A stretch of 6,071 nucleotides of DNA from Veillonellaceae bacterium UBA5809 (GTDB lineage: Bacteria; Bacillota; Negativicutes; Veillonellales; Dialisteraceae), in NCBI GenBank assembly GCA_002417965.1, contig DIDD01000026.1:1-6071 (forward strand), written 5' to 3'. A model generated the notes under the pieces. The model was given only the letters and a program-made list of their open reading frames with translations, was not told where the DNA came from and did no database searches. A program made the translations under genes and the position numbers. Shown piece by piece: positions 1 to 6,050 of this stretch (positions are counted from its first letter, which is position 1; the number at the start of each line of letters is the position of its first letter).

Positions 1-48
1 TGTTATTTCACAGCCCCTTTTTGTTCCTTCCCTCTCGGAAGAGTCCTG

Positions 49-80
49 AAAAAAGGGAGCAGCCTGTGCAGGCTGCTCCC
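49..80 (-). terminator. Intrinsic terminator of the glutamine synthetase gene
   Basis: A perfect 10-bp GC-rich inverted repeat (GGGAGCAGCC at 55-64 and GGCTGCTCCC at 71-80) encloses a 6-nt loop. Read leftward it is followed directly by six T residues (49-54). It begins 29 bp beyond the TGA of the glutamine synthetase. The plus-strand side lacks a comparable T-run, so it should act mainly on leftward transcripts. Confidence 0.9.
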
Positions 81-109
81 CTTTCTCCAGTCTCCCGGAC
101 CTCTGATAT

Positions 110-2008
110 TCAGTCATCCAGAATATTCAGTTCATAAATTTTATACTGTTCTTCCAGTTTTTCAACCTTGCTGTTGATCTTGATCTGAAGGTTGGAGGCT
201 TCTTTATAGTCACCCTTTTCCAAGGCTTCTTTCAGATGTGTAAGCAGGCATTTGTCTGTCATGGTGTCCTTAGCCAGTTCAATGCGGCCTGCTTTGATTT
301 CTTTCCACCGTTTTTCGTCAAGTTTGTCTTCATCTTCCAGTTCAATGAAGCTTCTCACCAGTTCTTCCTGGGCAGGAATCACACGGTCAATCAGTTCATT
401 TTTCCAGCGGTAAACAATGCTTTCAATGAAGGAATCCGCCAATGGCCGCGGGAATGCTTCTTCTTTTGTAATCACTGCCAGTTTGCCGCCGCTGTCACGC
501 ATGGCTTCCACATTTTCCCAGACTGTGGCCGGGGGTTTCCCGAACATATGGTCGCGCTGTTCCTGTGTAAAGTCTTCAAATACGTTTTCTTCACAGCGGT
601 AAGCTCTGCCTTTTTCAAGGTAGTCAGCGCTGTCTTCCGGTTTTTTGGAAAGTTCATCAAGCAGCTCAGCTGCTCCTTTTCCGCTTTCCACAGCATAACG
701 GATTCCGTCCAGCGCCGTCAGGTAAAGGCAGGACATGGCGATATAGCTGTTGGTAAAGGGATTGGGCGCCCGGAGTTCGAAGCGGGTCGCCTTGGAGTTG
801 TCAATATCGCGGACCAGGCCGATTAAAATGGTTCTGTTCCGTGAAGGAACTTCCGGTTTATGCCCCAGTGAAGTCACAATGCACACAGGTGCTTCAAAGC
901 CAGGTTTCAGGCGGTTGAAGGCATCTGTTGTGGATGAAACGAAAGGATTGGTGGCTTCATAGTTTTTCAGGATACCCATGATGAATCCGTATCCGATCGT
1001 ACTGAGGAAGTCCGATTTCATATCTTCCGGTGAAAGCAGGTTCATGACTTTCCCGTTTTTAAGCCGTGCCGCCAGTCCCACATGGGTATGTTCACCGCTT
1101 CCGGCTACACCGATGATGGGTTTGGCTTTGAAAGAGACATCCAGTCCGTTTTCACGGAAGGTTTCACGGATAATAATACGGGCTTCTAATTCATTATCGC
1201 AGGACTGCAGCGGATTCAGCGTAAATCTCCAGTCGCATTCCAGCTGTTCCAGCACTTCTACGGTATGGCCTTCATCATCCATCTGCGGTTTAATCCCGCC
1301 TACTTCTTTATGGCCCATTTCCACATCGAAGCCGCGTGCATTCAGCTGTTCAATGGCCTGTTCCATAGAGGTCCGCACGGTTCCTCTCATTCTCTGCCAG
1401 TACTGTTCCTGCAGTCTCTGGGAAATGGACAGCGGCTGCAGCTGTACACTTTCACTCGGAGTTTTGACCCAGAATTCGAGTTCGGTGCCTGTGGTGAATA
1501 CAATTTCCTGGATATCTTTAAACGGGAAATTTTCCATTCCCTTGACCGGATGGGCCGCCAGGATTTCCTTCAGTGTGTGTGCTACATATTCACAGGAATT
1601 TTTTAAAATGGCCCGGGAATCAATAAATTTCCCGTTATGAAGCAGGAAGCACGGAATGCGGAGCGTCCCTACCGGGCGTCCTGTCTCTTCATGAATATTT
1701 TCCAGATTATAATCAACAAACCAGTTGACGCTGCTGTCCGCCACCATGTCCACACGGGCATCATTCAGTGTGGCAATATTCATCAGCACCACGGAGGAAC
1801 CGTCCGTCTGCACGGCAGTACCCGCAAAAAAGTCATCATAGTTTTCAATAAAAAGTTCAATCGGAATCTTTTCGTCCGTATCATTTCCTGCCAGATCGAT
1901 TCCTACCAGAGAAACGAATCTGATTTCCGGATGCTGTGCCAGCAGAGAAAGAACGCCTTCTTTTCCGTACTGTCCTGCAGGAATGTAATACAGCAGATCG
2001 TTATTCAT
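110..2008 (-). CDS. Glutamine synthetase, long form (632 aa)
   Basis: It probably makes glutamine from glutamate, ammonia and ATP in the cytoplasm, the main ammonium-assimilation step. Glutamine synthetase catalytic motifs occur in order: TELEFW near residues 175-180 (metal-binding Glu), MGHKEVGG near 231-238, GSGEHTHVGL at 303-312 (the HxH region that contacts ATP and glutamate), LKPGFEAP near 367, PSRNR near 388 (substrate Arg) and RFELRAPNP at 409-417 (Glu/Arg pair). At 632 residues it is far longer than classical type I enzymes (about 440-470) and somewhat shorter than typical type III GlnN (about 700). The excess includes a charged, helix-rich C-terminal part after about residue 470. The start chosen is ATG at 2008, because AGGAGG lies 7 nt upstream and a family-like N terminus follows; a longer in-frame reading from a TTG at 2104 has no binding site. 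It stands alone with its own terminator. The subtype, and hence the gene symbol, is uncertain. Confidence 0.9.
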   Translation of the reverse strand: MNNDLLYYIPAGQYGKEGVLSLLAQHPEIRFVSLVGIDLAGNDTDEKIPIELFIENYDDFFAGTAVQTDGSSVVLMNIATLNDARVDMVADSSVNWFVDYNLENIHEETGRPVGTLRIPCFLLHNGKFIDSRAILKNSCEYVAHTLKEILAAHPVKGMENFPFKDIQEIVFTTGTELEFWVKTPSESVQLQPLSISQRLQEQYWQRMRGTVRTSMEQAIEQLNARGFDVEMGHKEVGGIKPQMDDEGHTVEVLEQLECDWRFTLNPLQSCDNELEARIIIRETFRENGLDVSFKAKPIIGVAGSGEHTHVGLAARLKNGKVMNLLSPEDMKSDFLSTIGYGFIMGILKNYEATNPFVSSTTDAFNRLKPGFEAPVCIVTSLGHKPEVPSRNRTILIGLVRDIDNSKATRFELRAPNPFTNSYIAMSCLYLTALDGIRYAVESGKGAAELLDELSKKPEDSADYLEKGRAYRCEENVFEDFTQEQRDHMFGKPPATVWENVEAMRDSGGKLAVITKEEAFPRPLADSFIESIVYRWKNELIDRVIPAQEELVRSFIELEDEDKLDEKRWKEIKAGRIELAKDTMTDKCLLTHLKEALEKGDYKEASNLQIKINSKVEKLEEQYKIYELNILDD

Positions 2009-2201
2009 GTAAATCCCTCCTGTATGATAATGGATGCAATAATCCGGCATGCCTCCCAGGCTTCCCTTGTCGGGCAATCCCCGCCTGCCGTGCGGTTCTG
2101 TCAACTTTTATGAGCTATAGGTGAAAACAGGCGCCCCCGTAAAAACGTAAAAATGGCCCATCCCATCATGGAATGAGTCATCTTTGGCCTGTATCAACTT
2201 A
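2009..2201 (-). promoter_or_regulatory. Long 5' leader of the glutamine synthetase gene with inverted repeats
   Basis: This is the untranslated stretch between the predicted transcription start near 2202 and the ATG at 2008. It carries a hairpin at 2159-2175 (one G-U pair), flanking GGCC arms that can pair (2155-2158 with 2186-2189), and two T-runs from a tandem CGTAAAAA repeat (2138-2153, plus-strand reading). A longer-range pairing of GCCTGT (2187-2192) with ACAGGC (2127-2132) could enclose the hairpin. Further GC-rich inverted repeats lie nearer the gene. It ends in AGGAGG at 2016-2021, 7 nt from the start codon. I do not recognise a T-box, glutamine riboswitch or other known class. Confidence 0.5.
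2149..2189 (-). terminator. Terminator-like hairpin: rpsU-yqeY terminator or glutamine synthetase attenuator
   Basis: On the leftward transcript, CATTCC and GGGATG pair around a 5-nt loop. GGCC on each side can add a 4-bp outer stem, with about ten unpaired bases on the 5' side. An A plus five T follows, then ACG and five more T. No other terminator lies after yqeY, so it could end rpsU-yqeY transcripts. Because it also lies downstream of the predicted promoter at 2209-2237, it could attenuate the synthetase gene. The bulged stem makes its strength doubtful. Confidence 0.4.
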
Positions 2202-2208
2202 TGCTTTA

Positions 2209-2237
2209 AGAATACCTATTCATTTTCTGTTTGTCAA
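2209..2237 (-). promoter_or_regulatory. Predicted sigma-A promoter upstream of glutamine synthetase
   Basis: A perfect -35 TTGACA (2232-2237, read on the minus strand) is followed by a 17-bp spacer and the -10 TATTCT (2209-2214, four of six consensus bases). Initiation is expected near 2202. The -35 box lies only 15 bp after the yqeY stop codon. No GlnR/TnrA-type operator (TGTNA-N7-TNACA) was seen nearby. Confidence 0.6.
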
Positions 2238-2252
2238 GTATCCTCGGGCATA

Positions 2253-2702
2253 TCAGGAAAGAAACTCACGGACTATGCGATTGACTGCTTTGCCGTCAGC
2301 CCTGCCCTTCAGACGGGGCATAACGGCTTTCATCACATTTCCCAGACTGCGTTTCTCCGGATCCAGTTCATTCACTGTTTCCTGTACGGCAGTCCTGATT
2401 TCTTCCTCTGACATCTCCGCAGGGAGGTATTTCTGAAGAACAGTCATTTCATCATGGATCCCGTCAATCAGATCCTGACGTCCAGAGCTCCGGATCTCCT
2501 CCAGAGTCTCCTTATACTGCTTCATTTCTTTTCTGAGAACTTCCAGCACCTGATCATCGTTAAAATCAGCATGCCCGCTGTCTATTTCAGCCTGCCGGAT
2601 GTCCGCTCTGGCCATACGTATGACTTTGAGCGCCAGCCTGCCGTTTTCCCTGGCTTTCATGGCTTCTTTCATATCCGCCATGAGCTGTTCTTTTATCGAC
2701 AT
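2253..2702 (-). CDS. GatB/YqeY domain-containing protein (YqeY family)
   Basis: This is a 149-residue protein with the typical YqeY length and sequence: an N-terminal helical part opening MSIKEQLMADMKEAMKAR, a central block with VLEVLRKEMKQ and a LQKYLPAEMSEEEI segment near residues 89-102, and a C-terminal GNVMKAVMPRLKGRADGK motif followed by VNRIVREFL. The family resembles the tail domain of the GatB subunit of glutamyl/aspartyl-tRNA amidotransferase, which binds tRNA, but its own role is not established. It is soluble, without signal peptide or membrane segments. It follows rpsU after 25 bp, an arrangement common in Bacillota, and has its own weak binding site (AAGGTGA, 2707-2713). It is probably co-transcribed with rpsU; no terminator lies between them. 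Confidence 0.95.
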   Translation of the reverse strand: MSIKEQLMADMKEAMKARENGRLALKVIRMARADIRQAEIDSGHADFNDDQVLEVLRKEMKQYKETLEEIRSSGRQDLIDGIHDEMTVLQKYLPAEMSEEEIRTAVQETVNELDPEKRSLGNVMKAVMPRLKGRADGKAVNRIVREFLS

Positions 2703-2727
2703 AGGATCACCTTGCCCGCTGTTTTTC

Positions 2728-2904
2728 TCATTTGAATTTACGCTTTCTAGCTGCTTCAGACTTTTTCTTGCGTCTTACGCTGGGCTTTTCATAATGTTCG
2801 CGTTTTCTCACTTCAGAAAGAACCCCGGCTTTTTGGCAGGAACGTTTAAATCTGCGAAGAGCGCTGTCTAATGTTTCGCCCTTTTTGACTTTGATTTCAG
2901 ACAT
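2728..2904 (-). CDS. rpsU: 30S ribosomal protein S21
   Basis: This encodes a 58-residue, strongly basic protein that matches S21 over its full length: MSEIKVKKGETLDSALRRFK at the N terminus, then a KREHYEKPSVRRKKK segment and a Lys/Arg-rich tail. S21 binds the 30S platform near the 3' end of 16S rRNA and supports translation initiation. The ATG at 2904 is chosen over one six codons upstream, because the purine-rich binding site GGAGGGAGGG (2911-2920) ends 6 nt before it and the upstream Met would lie within that leader. It is the first gene of an rpsU-yqeY unit with a very strong predicted promoter at 2957-2985, giving a leader of about 46 nt. mtaB and the HIT gene lie upstream on the same strand with no clear terminator between, so some readthrough is likely. 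Confidence 0.97.
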   Translation of the reverse strand: MSEIKVKKGETLDSALRRFKRSCQKAGVLSEVRKREHYEKPSVRRKKKSEAARKRKFK

Positions 2905-2956
2905 GTTTATCCCTCCCTCCAAATAAGACTGATGGGGTGCTGCTGCACACCTATAA

Positions 2957-2985
2957 ATTATAAATTATAACACTCTTTCTGTCAA
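2957..2985 (-). promoter_or_regulatory. Consensus sigma-A promoter of rpsU-yqeY
   Basis: On the minus strand a perfect TTGACA (2980-2985) is separated by exactly 17 bp from a perfect TATAAT (2957-2962). A second TATAAT copy lies 7 bp upstream inside the spacer (2964-2969), making a 7-bp AT-rich tandem repeat. Initiation is expected near 2950, about 46 nt before the rpsU ATG. Full consensus at optimal spacing fits high, constitutive expression of a ribosomal protein. Confidence 0.88.
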
Positions 2986-3023
2986 TCAGAACAAAGATTC
3001 CTTCTGTCTGCCAGTCAGATGTA

Positions 3024-3374
3024 TTATTCGCTGAAGGGAGGCCAGCCCAGTTCTCTTCCGCCTATAATGTGGGCATGGAAGTGGAACACCGTCTGTCCGG
3101 CGGCAGCCCCGGTATTGACAACAAGGCGGAAGCCCTTTTCCTGAAGGCCTTCCTGCATGGCAATGTGTCTTACCGTACTGAAAAAATCTGACATCATTCC
3201 TTCTTTCTCCGGTGTCAGTTCAAAAATATCGCGGATGTGTTTTTTAGGAATGACTAATATATGAACCGGTGCGCAGGGACTGATATCCTTGAACGCAAAC
3301 CAGTGTTCGTCTTCGTAGACTTTGGAGCTTGGAATTTCTCCCGACGCAATTTTACAGAAAATGCACTCTTCCAT
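3024..3374 (-). CDS. HIT family protein (HINT-type nucleotide-binding protein)
   Basis: This is a 116-residue histidine triad protein. The signature HFHAHII at residues 98-104 gives the His-x-His-x-His triad (H98, H100, H102), and by family knowledge the middle His is the nucleophile. The preceding VNTGAAAGQTV segment (86-96) supplies the conserved Asn, Gly-Gln and Thr around the nucleotide phosphate. The N-terminal CIFCKIASGEIPS carries the CxxC zinc-site pair (C4, C7) and the phrase typical of bacterial HinT proteins. These enzymes hydrolyse purine nucleoside phosphoramidates and acyl-adenylates in the cytoplasm; the physiological substrate here is unknown. Its ATG shares one base with the mtaB stop (TAATG), and AGGAGG at 3385-3390 lies 10 nt upstream inside mtaB. 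It is therefore almost certainly co-transcribed, and probably translationally coupled, with mtaB. No terminator follows it before the rpsU promoter. Confidence 0.95.
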   Translation of the reverse strand: MEECIFCKIASGEIPSSKVYEDEHWFAFKDISPCAPVHILVIPKKHIRDIFELTPEKEGMMSDFFSTVRHIAMQEGLQEKGFRLVVNTGAAAGQTVFHFHAHIIGGRELGWPPFSE

Positions 3375-4723
3375 TATGATTCGTCCTCCTTTTCCACAAT
3401 GCCTTCCAGTCCTTCTTCATCAGCCGTTTGGATATGCACCTGATAAATATGGCCCCGTTTTATTTCTTTCCCCTTCATACGGACCCGTATATAGGTGTCG
3501 GAAAGGCCTTCATGGAGACCATTTTTTTCTTCTTCCGCCAGTACGGAAACTGTCTTTCCTATAAAACGTGACCGGTACTCGAGACTGTAAAGGGCTTCTC
3601 TTTCCTGAACCCGTCTCACTCTTTCATGTTTAACGGATTCCGTCACCTGATCCGGAAAAGAAGCTGCCGGCGTTCCCTGTCTTTTCGAATAGGGAAATAC
3701 ATGAATAGCCGAAAATCGGAGCTCATCCAATGTATCCAGTGTTTCCTGAAACAGTTCTTCTGTTTCTCCCGGAAATCCTACAATAAGATCTGTGGTCAGC
3801 GCCAGACCGGGAATCTGACTGCGCAGATTACGGATCAGCGCTTTGTACTCATGCAGCCGGTAATGGCGGTTCATCCCTCTGAGAATACTGTCAGAGCCTG
3901 ACTGGATCGGCAGATGGAGATGAGGGCATACACGGGGATCACTGCGCAGCAGCTGAATCAGTTCCGGTGACAGTTCCACAGATTCAATGGATCCGAGCCG
4001 GATTCTTTTCAGTCCCGTGATTGACAGAAGGCCTTTTACAAGAGATGCCAGACTGGTTCCATCTTTCATGTCCACTCCATAATTGCCCAGATGAATGCCT
4101 GTCAGCACAATTTCTTTATAGCCTTCCTCTACCAGACGGGCCGCTTCCTGTACTGCCGCCCGGGGGTTTCTGGACTTCAGCCGGCCCCGGGCATAGGGAA
4201 TAATGCAGAAGGTGCAGTAATTATTACAGCCTTCCTGAATTTTCATAAAAGCGCGGGTCTTGTCAATGTCATGGCCGTCTACGGGAAGTTCTTCAAACTC
4301 GCGGCATTCCATAATATCGCTGACTGCATTGACTGTGCGGCCTTTCATGGCTTCTTCTGCATAGTCCACAATGCGGGCACGGTTCTGTGTACCTACGACA
4401 ACACCTACTCCGTCTATTTTTTTTATCTCATCGGGAGCCAGCTGTGCATAGCAGCCTGAAACAGCAATGACCGCACGGGGATGTTCTCTGTGGATTCTCC
4501 GTATCATCTGTCTTGATTTTTTATCACCAGTCTGTGTCACAGAACAGGTATTAATGACATATACATCGGCTTCCCCCTCCTGCACGGAGACATAGCCCCG
4601 CTTCAGGAAAAGATCACGCATGGCGTCAGTATCATATTGATTGACCTTGCACCCCAGCGTCACAAAGGAAACTTTCCGTTTGGAGCATTCCGTTGTCTGC
4701 TGACTGTAAAAATTCTTATCCAT
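3374..4723 (-). CDS. mtaB: tRNA (N6-threonylcarbamoyladenosine(37)-C2)-methylthiotransferase MtaB
   Basis: This 449-residue radical-SAM methylthiotransferase converts t6A37 to ms2t6A37 in tRNAs reading ANN codons. Domain order is as expected. The N-terminal UPF0004 domain has three cluster cysteines, in TLGCKVNQ (C25), NTCSVT (C60) and SGCYAQ (C91). The radical-SAM core has CNNYCTFC (C166, C170, C173; CxxxCxxC), then IRLGSIE and LHLPIQSGSD (about 269-278). A C-terminal TRAM-like domain spans about 384-437. The TLGCKVNQ motif and overall length favour MtaB over MiaB or RimO. About 16 residues precede the usual MtaB N terminus (KVSFVTLGC), but there is no other in-frame ATG before it, so ATG at 4723 is kept. 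No Shine-Dalgarno sequence precedes this ATG, and a -10 box ends only 7 nt before it. The stop codon overlaps the HIT start. Confidence 0.95.
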   Translation of the reverse strand: MDKNFYSQQTTECSKRKVSFVTLGCKVNQYDTDAMRDLFLKRGYVSVQEGEADVYVINTCSVTQTGDKKSRQMIRRIHREHPRAVIAVSGCYAQLAPDEIKKIDGVGVVVGTQNRARIVDYAEEAMKGRTVNAVSDIMECREFEELPVDGHDIDKTRAFMKIQEGCNNYCTFCIIPYARGRLKSRNPRAAVQEAARLVEEGYKEIVLTGIHLGNYGVDMKDGTSLASLVKGLLSITGLKRIRLGSIESVELSPELIQLLRSDPRVCPHLHLPIQSGSDSILRGMNRHYRLHEYKALIRNLRSQIPGLALTTDLIVGFPGETEELFQETLDTLDELRFSAIHVFPYSKRQGTPAASFPDQVTESVKHERVRRVQEREALYSLEYRSRFIGKTVSVLAEEEKNGLHEGLSDTYIRVRMKGKEIKRGHIYQVHIQTADEEGLEGIVEKEDES

Positions 4724-4726
4724 GTT

Positions 4727-4739
4727 TGTTATTATAACA
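4727..4739. repeat. Perfect 6-1-6 inverted repeat over the mtaB -10 box
   Basis: TGTTAT-T-ATAACA is a perfect 13-bp palindrome with a one-base centre. It covers the whole extended -10 element and reaches to 4 bp from the mtaB start codon. The layout recalls operators bound by small dimeric repressors, with a one-base centre like Fur/PerR-type boxes, but the half-sites do not match their published consensus. Part of the symmetry comes from the -10 sequence itself, so chance is possible. Confidence 0.4.
4731..4739 (-). promoter_or_regulatory. Extended -10 promoter of mtaB-HIT (leaderless start predicted)
   Basis: Reading leftward, TGTTATAAT matches the extended -10 form TGn-TATAAT perfectly, with the TATAAT hexamer at 4731-4736. 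No good -35 is present at 16-18 bp, which extended -10 promoters tolerate. With the usual 6-7 nt from the -10 to the start point, transcription would begin at 4723-4724, at or one base before the A of the mtaB ATG. Confidence 0.65.
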
Positions 4740-4777
4740 TATCAGAGGCACTTAGGCATAATTCAATTCCATCCGGA

Positions 4778-4808
4778 AGAATTCTCTATTCCCTACACAA
4801 AGAATTCT
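4778..4808. repeat. Two AGAATTCT palindromes, candidate operator pair
   Basis: The 8-bp palindrome AGAATTCT occurs at 4778-4785 and again at 4801-4808, 23 bp start to start, or about two helical turns. The second copy lies in the spacer of the predicted cfa promoter and the first just upstream of its -35. Both copies share a 9-base direct repeat, AAGAATTCT. The regulator is not recognised. Confidence 0.4.
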
Positions 4809-4822
4809 AAAAGTGATAAAAT
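4794..4822 (+). promoter_or_regulatory. Predicted promoter of the cyclopropane synthase gene
   Basis: A -35-like TACACA (4794-4799, four of six consensus bases) is followed after 17 bp by TAAAAT (4817-4822, five of six). TG one base before the -10 (4814-4815) makes an extended -10. Initiation near 4829 would give a leader of about 40 nt. Other AT-rich -10-like words nearby (for example GATAAT at 4836-4841) lack a matching -35. Confidence 0.55.
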
Positions 4823-4868
4823 AATATTAAGTTAATGATAATTTTTAATCGTTTGGAGGTGTTCCTGC

Positions 4869-6050
4869 ATGTTTAAAAAAGAAGCTCTTCATATGGCTCT
4901 CCAATTGTGGAGCGGGAAGGGATTTACTGTCCGTTATTGGGATGGTACGGAAAAGAACTACGGTCATACGGAACCTGTTTTCCGGGTCATTTTCCGCAGA
5001 GAACCGGAGTGGACTGCCCGTGATCTGACTCAGGGTCTGGATGTTCTGCTCGGCTCTGCCTATATAGACGGAACCGCAGAACTGGACGGCTCCTGGGATG
5101 ATGTGATTACCGCCTTTTTCCCGAAGGCTTTTGATGTCCGTGATTTTCATCTGTCAGGACTCCGTCAGGATTTATTGAAAAGGGAGGAAGACCGGGAAAG
5201 CCGGAACATTCATGCCCATTATGATCTGGGAAATGATTTCTTCTCACTCTGGCTTGACCCTACGCTGTCTTATTCCTGCGCCTATTTCCAGTCTCCTGAT
5301 GACTCTCTTGAGAAGGCGCAGCACCAGAAAATTGCCCATTCTCTGAAAAAGCTTGATTTGAAGCCCGGAGAATCTCTTCTCGACATCGGTTCCGGATGGG
5401 GTGAATTGATTCTGGAAGCTGCCCGGACTTACCGTGTCCACGCTGTGGGCATTACACTGAGCCGTGAACAGTATGAAAAGACTTCTGCACGGATTCAGGA
5501 AGCCGGCCTGAATGGTCTGGCTGAGGTGCGTCTGATGAATTATCTCGATATGGATCCGTCCGCCGGACATTTTGATAAAATTATCAGCATCGGCATGTTT
5601 GAGCATGTAGGGAAAAAATATCTTCCCCTCTATATGGAAAAGGTCAGTTCCCTTTTAAAGGACGGCGGTCTTTTCCTTCTTCACTCTATTATGGGACTTC
5701 GTGAAAAGCAGACTGACAACTGGCTGAATACGTATATTTTCCCGGGCGGATATGTGCCGACAGTGCGGGAAACAGTGGATCTTTTCCCTGATTTCGGCTT
5801 CTATCTTCTTCACATGGAAAGTCTGCGCCGCCATTATGCACGCACATTGAAATGCTGGTATGAACAGTTTATGAAAAACCAGAACCGCCTGCCCGCCGCC
5901 TGTGATGAATCTTTCCGCCGCATGTGGGGACTTTATCTGTCCGGATGTTCCGCCGCTTTCCGCATGGGAGTTCTTGATGTAGCCCAGTTCCTCGTCAGCA
6001 AGGGAACTAATGAGGAACTACCCATGACTTATGATTATATGTACCGGTAA
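4869..6050 (+). CDS. cfa: Cyclopropane-fatty-acyl-phospholipid synthase
   Basis: This 393-residue protein adds a methylene group from S-adenosylmethionine across cis double bonds of membrane phospholipid acyl chains, acting at the inner membrane face. A small N-terminal lipid-binding domain (about 1-100) precedes the methyltransferase. Signature blocks are HYDLGNDFFSLWLD (117-130), SYSCAYF (134-140), the SAM-binding LLDIGSGWGE (170-179), SIGMFEHVG (240-248), LLHSIMG (270-276), YIFPGGYVPT (289-298) and HYARTLKCWY (322-331). The bicarbonate-site residues known in the E. coli enzyme (C139, E239, H266, Y317) align with C137, E245, H272 and Y323, so it should be active. Length matches the family (about 380-400). 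ATG at 4869 has GGAGGT at 4855-4860, 8 nt upstream. It is divergent from mtaB and appears to be alone or first in its unit; the sequence ends 21 bp after its stop with no terminator visible. Confidence 0.96.
   Translation: MFKKEALHMALQLWSGKGFTVRYWDGTEKNYGHTEPVFRVIFRREPEWTARDLTQGLDVLLGSAYIDGTAELDGSWDDVITAFFPKAFDVRDFHLSGLRQDLLKREEDRESRNIHAHYDLGNDFFSLWLDPTLSYSCAYFQSPDDSLEKAQHQKIAHSLKKLDLKPGESLLDIGSGWGELILEAARTYRVHAVGITLSREQYEKTSARIQEAGLNGLAEVRLMNYLDMDPSAGHFDKIISIGMFEHVGKKYLPLYMEKVSSLLKDGGLFLLHSIMGLREKQTDNWLNTYIFPGGYVPTVRETVDLFPDFGFYLLHMESLRRHYARTLKCWYEQFMKNQNRLPAACDESFRRMWGLYLSGCSAAFRMGVLDVAQFLVSKGTNEELPMTYDYMYR

Noticed and set aside
1..48. A further gene or promoter at the left edge
   Set aside because: The stretch is too short, with no convincing reading frame, binding site or promoter on either strand.
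2009..2104. N-terminal extension of the glutamine synthetase from a TTG at 2104 or an in-frame ATG at 2050
   Set aside because: The TTG has no binding site and is part of a TTGACA word. The ATG at 2050 has GGGAGG only one base away, too close to work. The ATG at 2008 has AGGAGG at 7 nt and a family-like start.
2079..2104. Second glutamine synthetase promoter starting at TTGACA 2099-2104
   Set aside because: No -10-like hexamer occurs at 16-18 bp; the sequence there is GC-rich.
2060..2105. T-box antiterminator suggested by an AGAACCGC stretch in the leader
   Set aside because: The conserved T-box core GGTGGNACCGCG is absent and no specifier stem was recognised.
236..2124. Several plus-strand open frames opposite the glutamine synthetase
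   Set aside because: They are antisense shadows of a well-supported conserved gene. They lack recognisable domains and look like Phe/Ser/Cys-rich reverse-strand translations.
2173..2871. Plus-strand open frames opposite yqeY and rpsU
   Set aside because: These are shadows of two conserved genes with full-length family matches, and they have no recognisable product.
2990..3023. Hairpin after the HIT gene as an intrinsic terminator
   Set aside because: The imperfect repeat around CTGACTGGCAGACAG has a mismatch and is not followed by a T-run in the leftward direction.
4845..5606. Minus-strand open frames within cfa
   Set aside because: They overlap the cfa coding sequence, whose catalytic motifs are all intact, and show no domain of their own.
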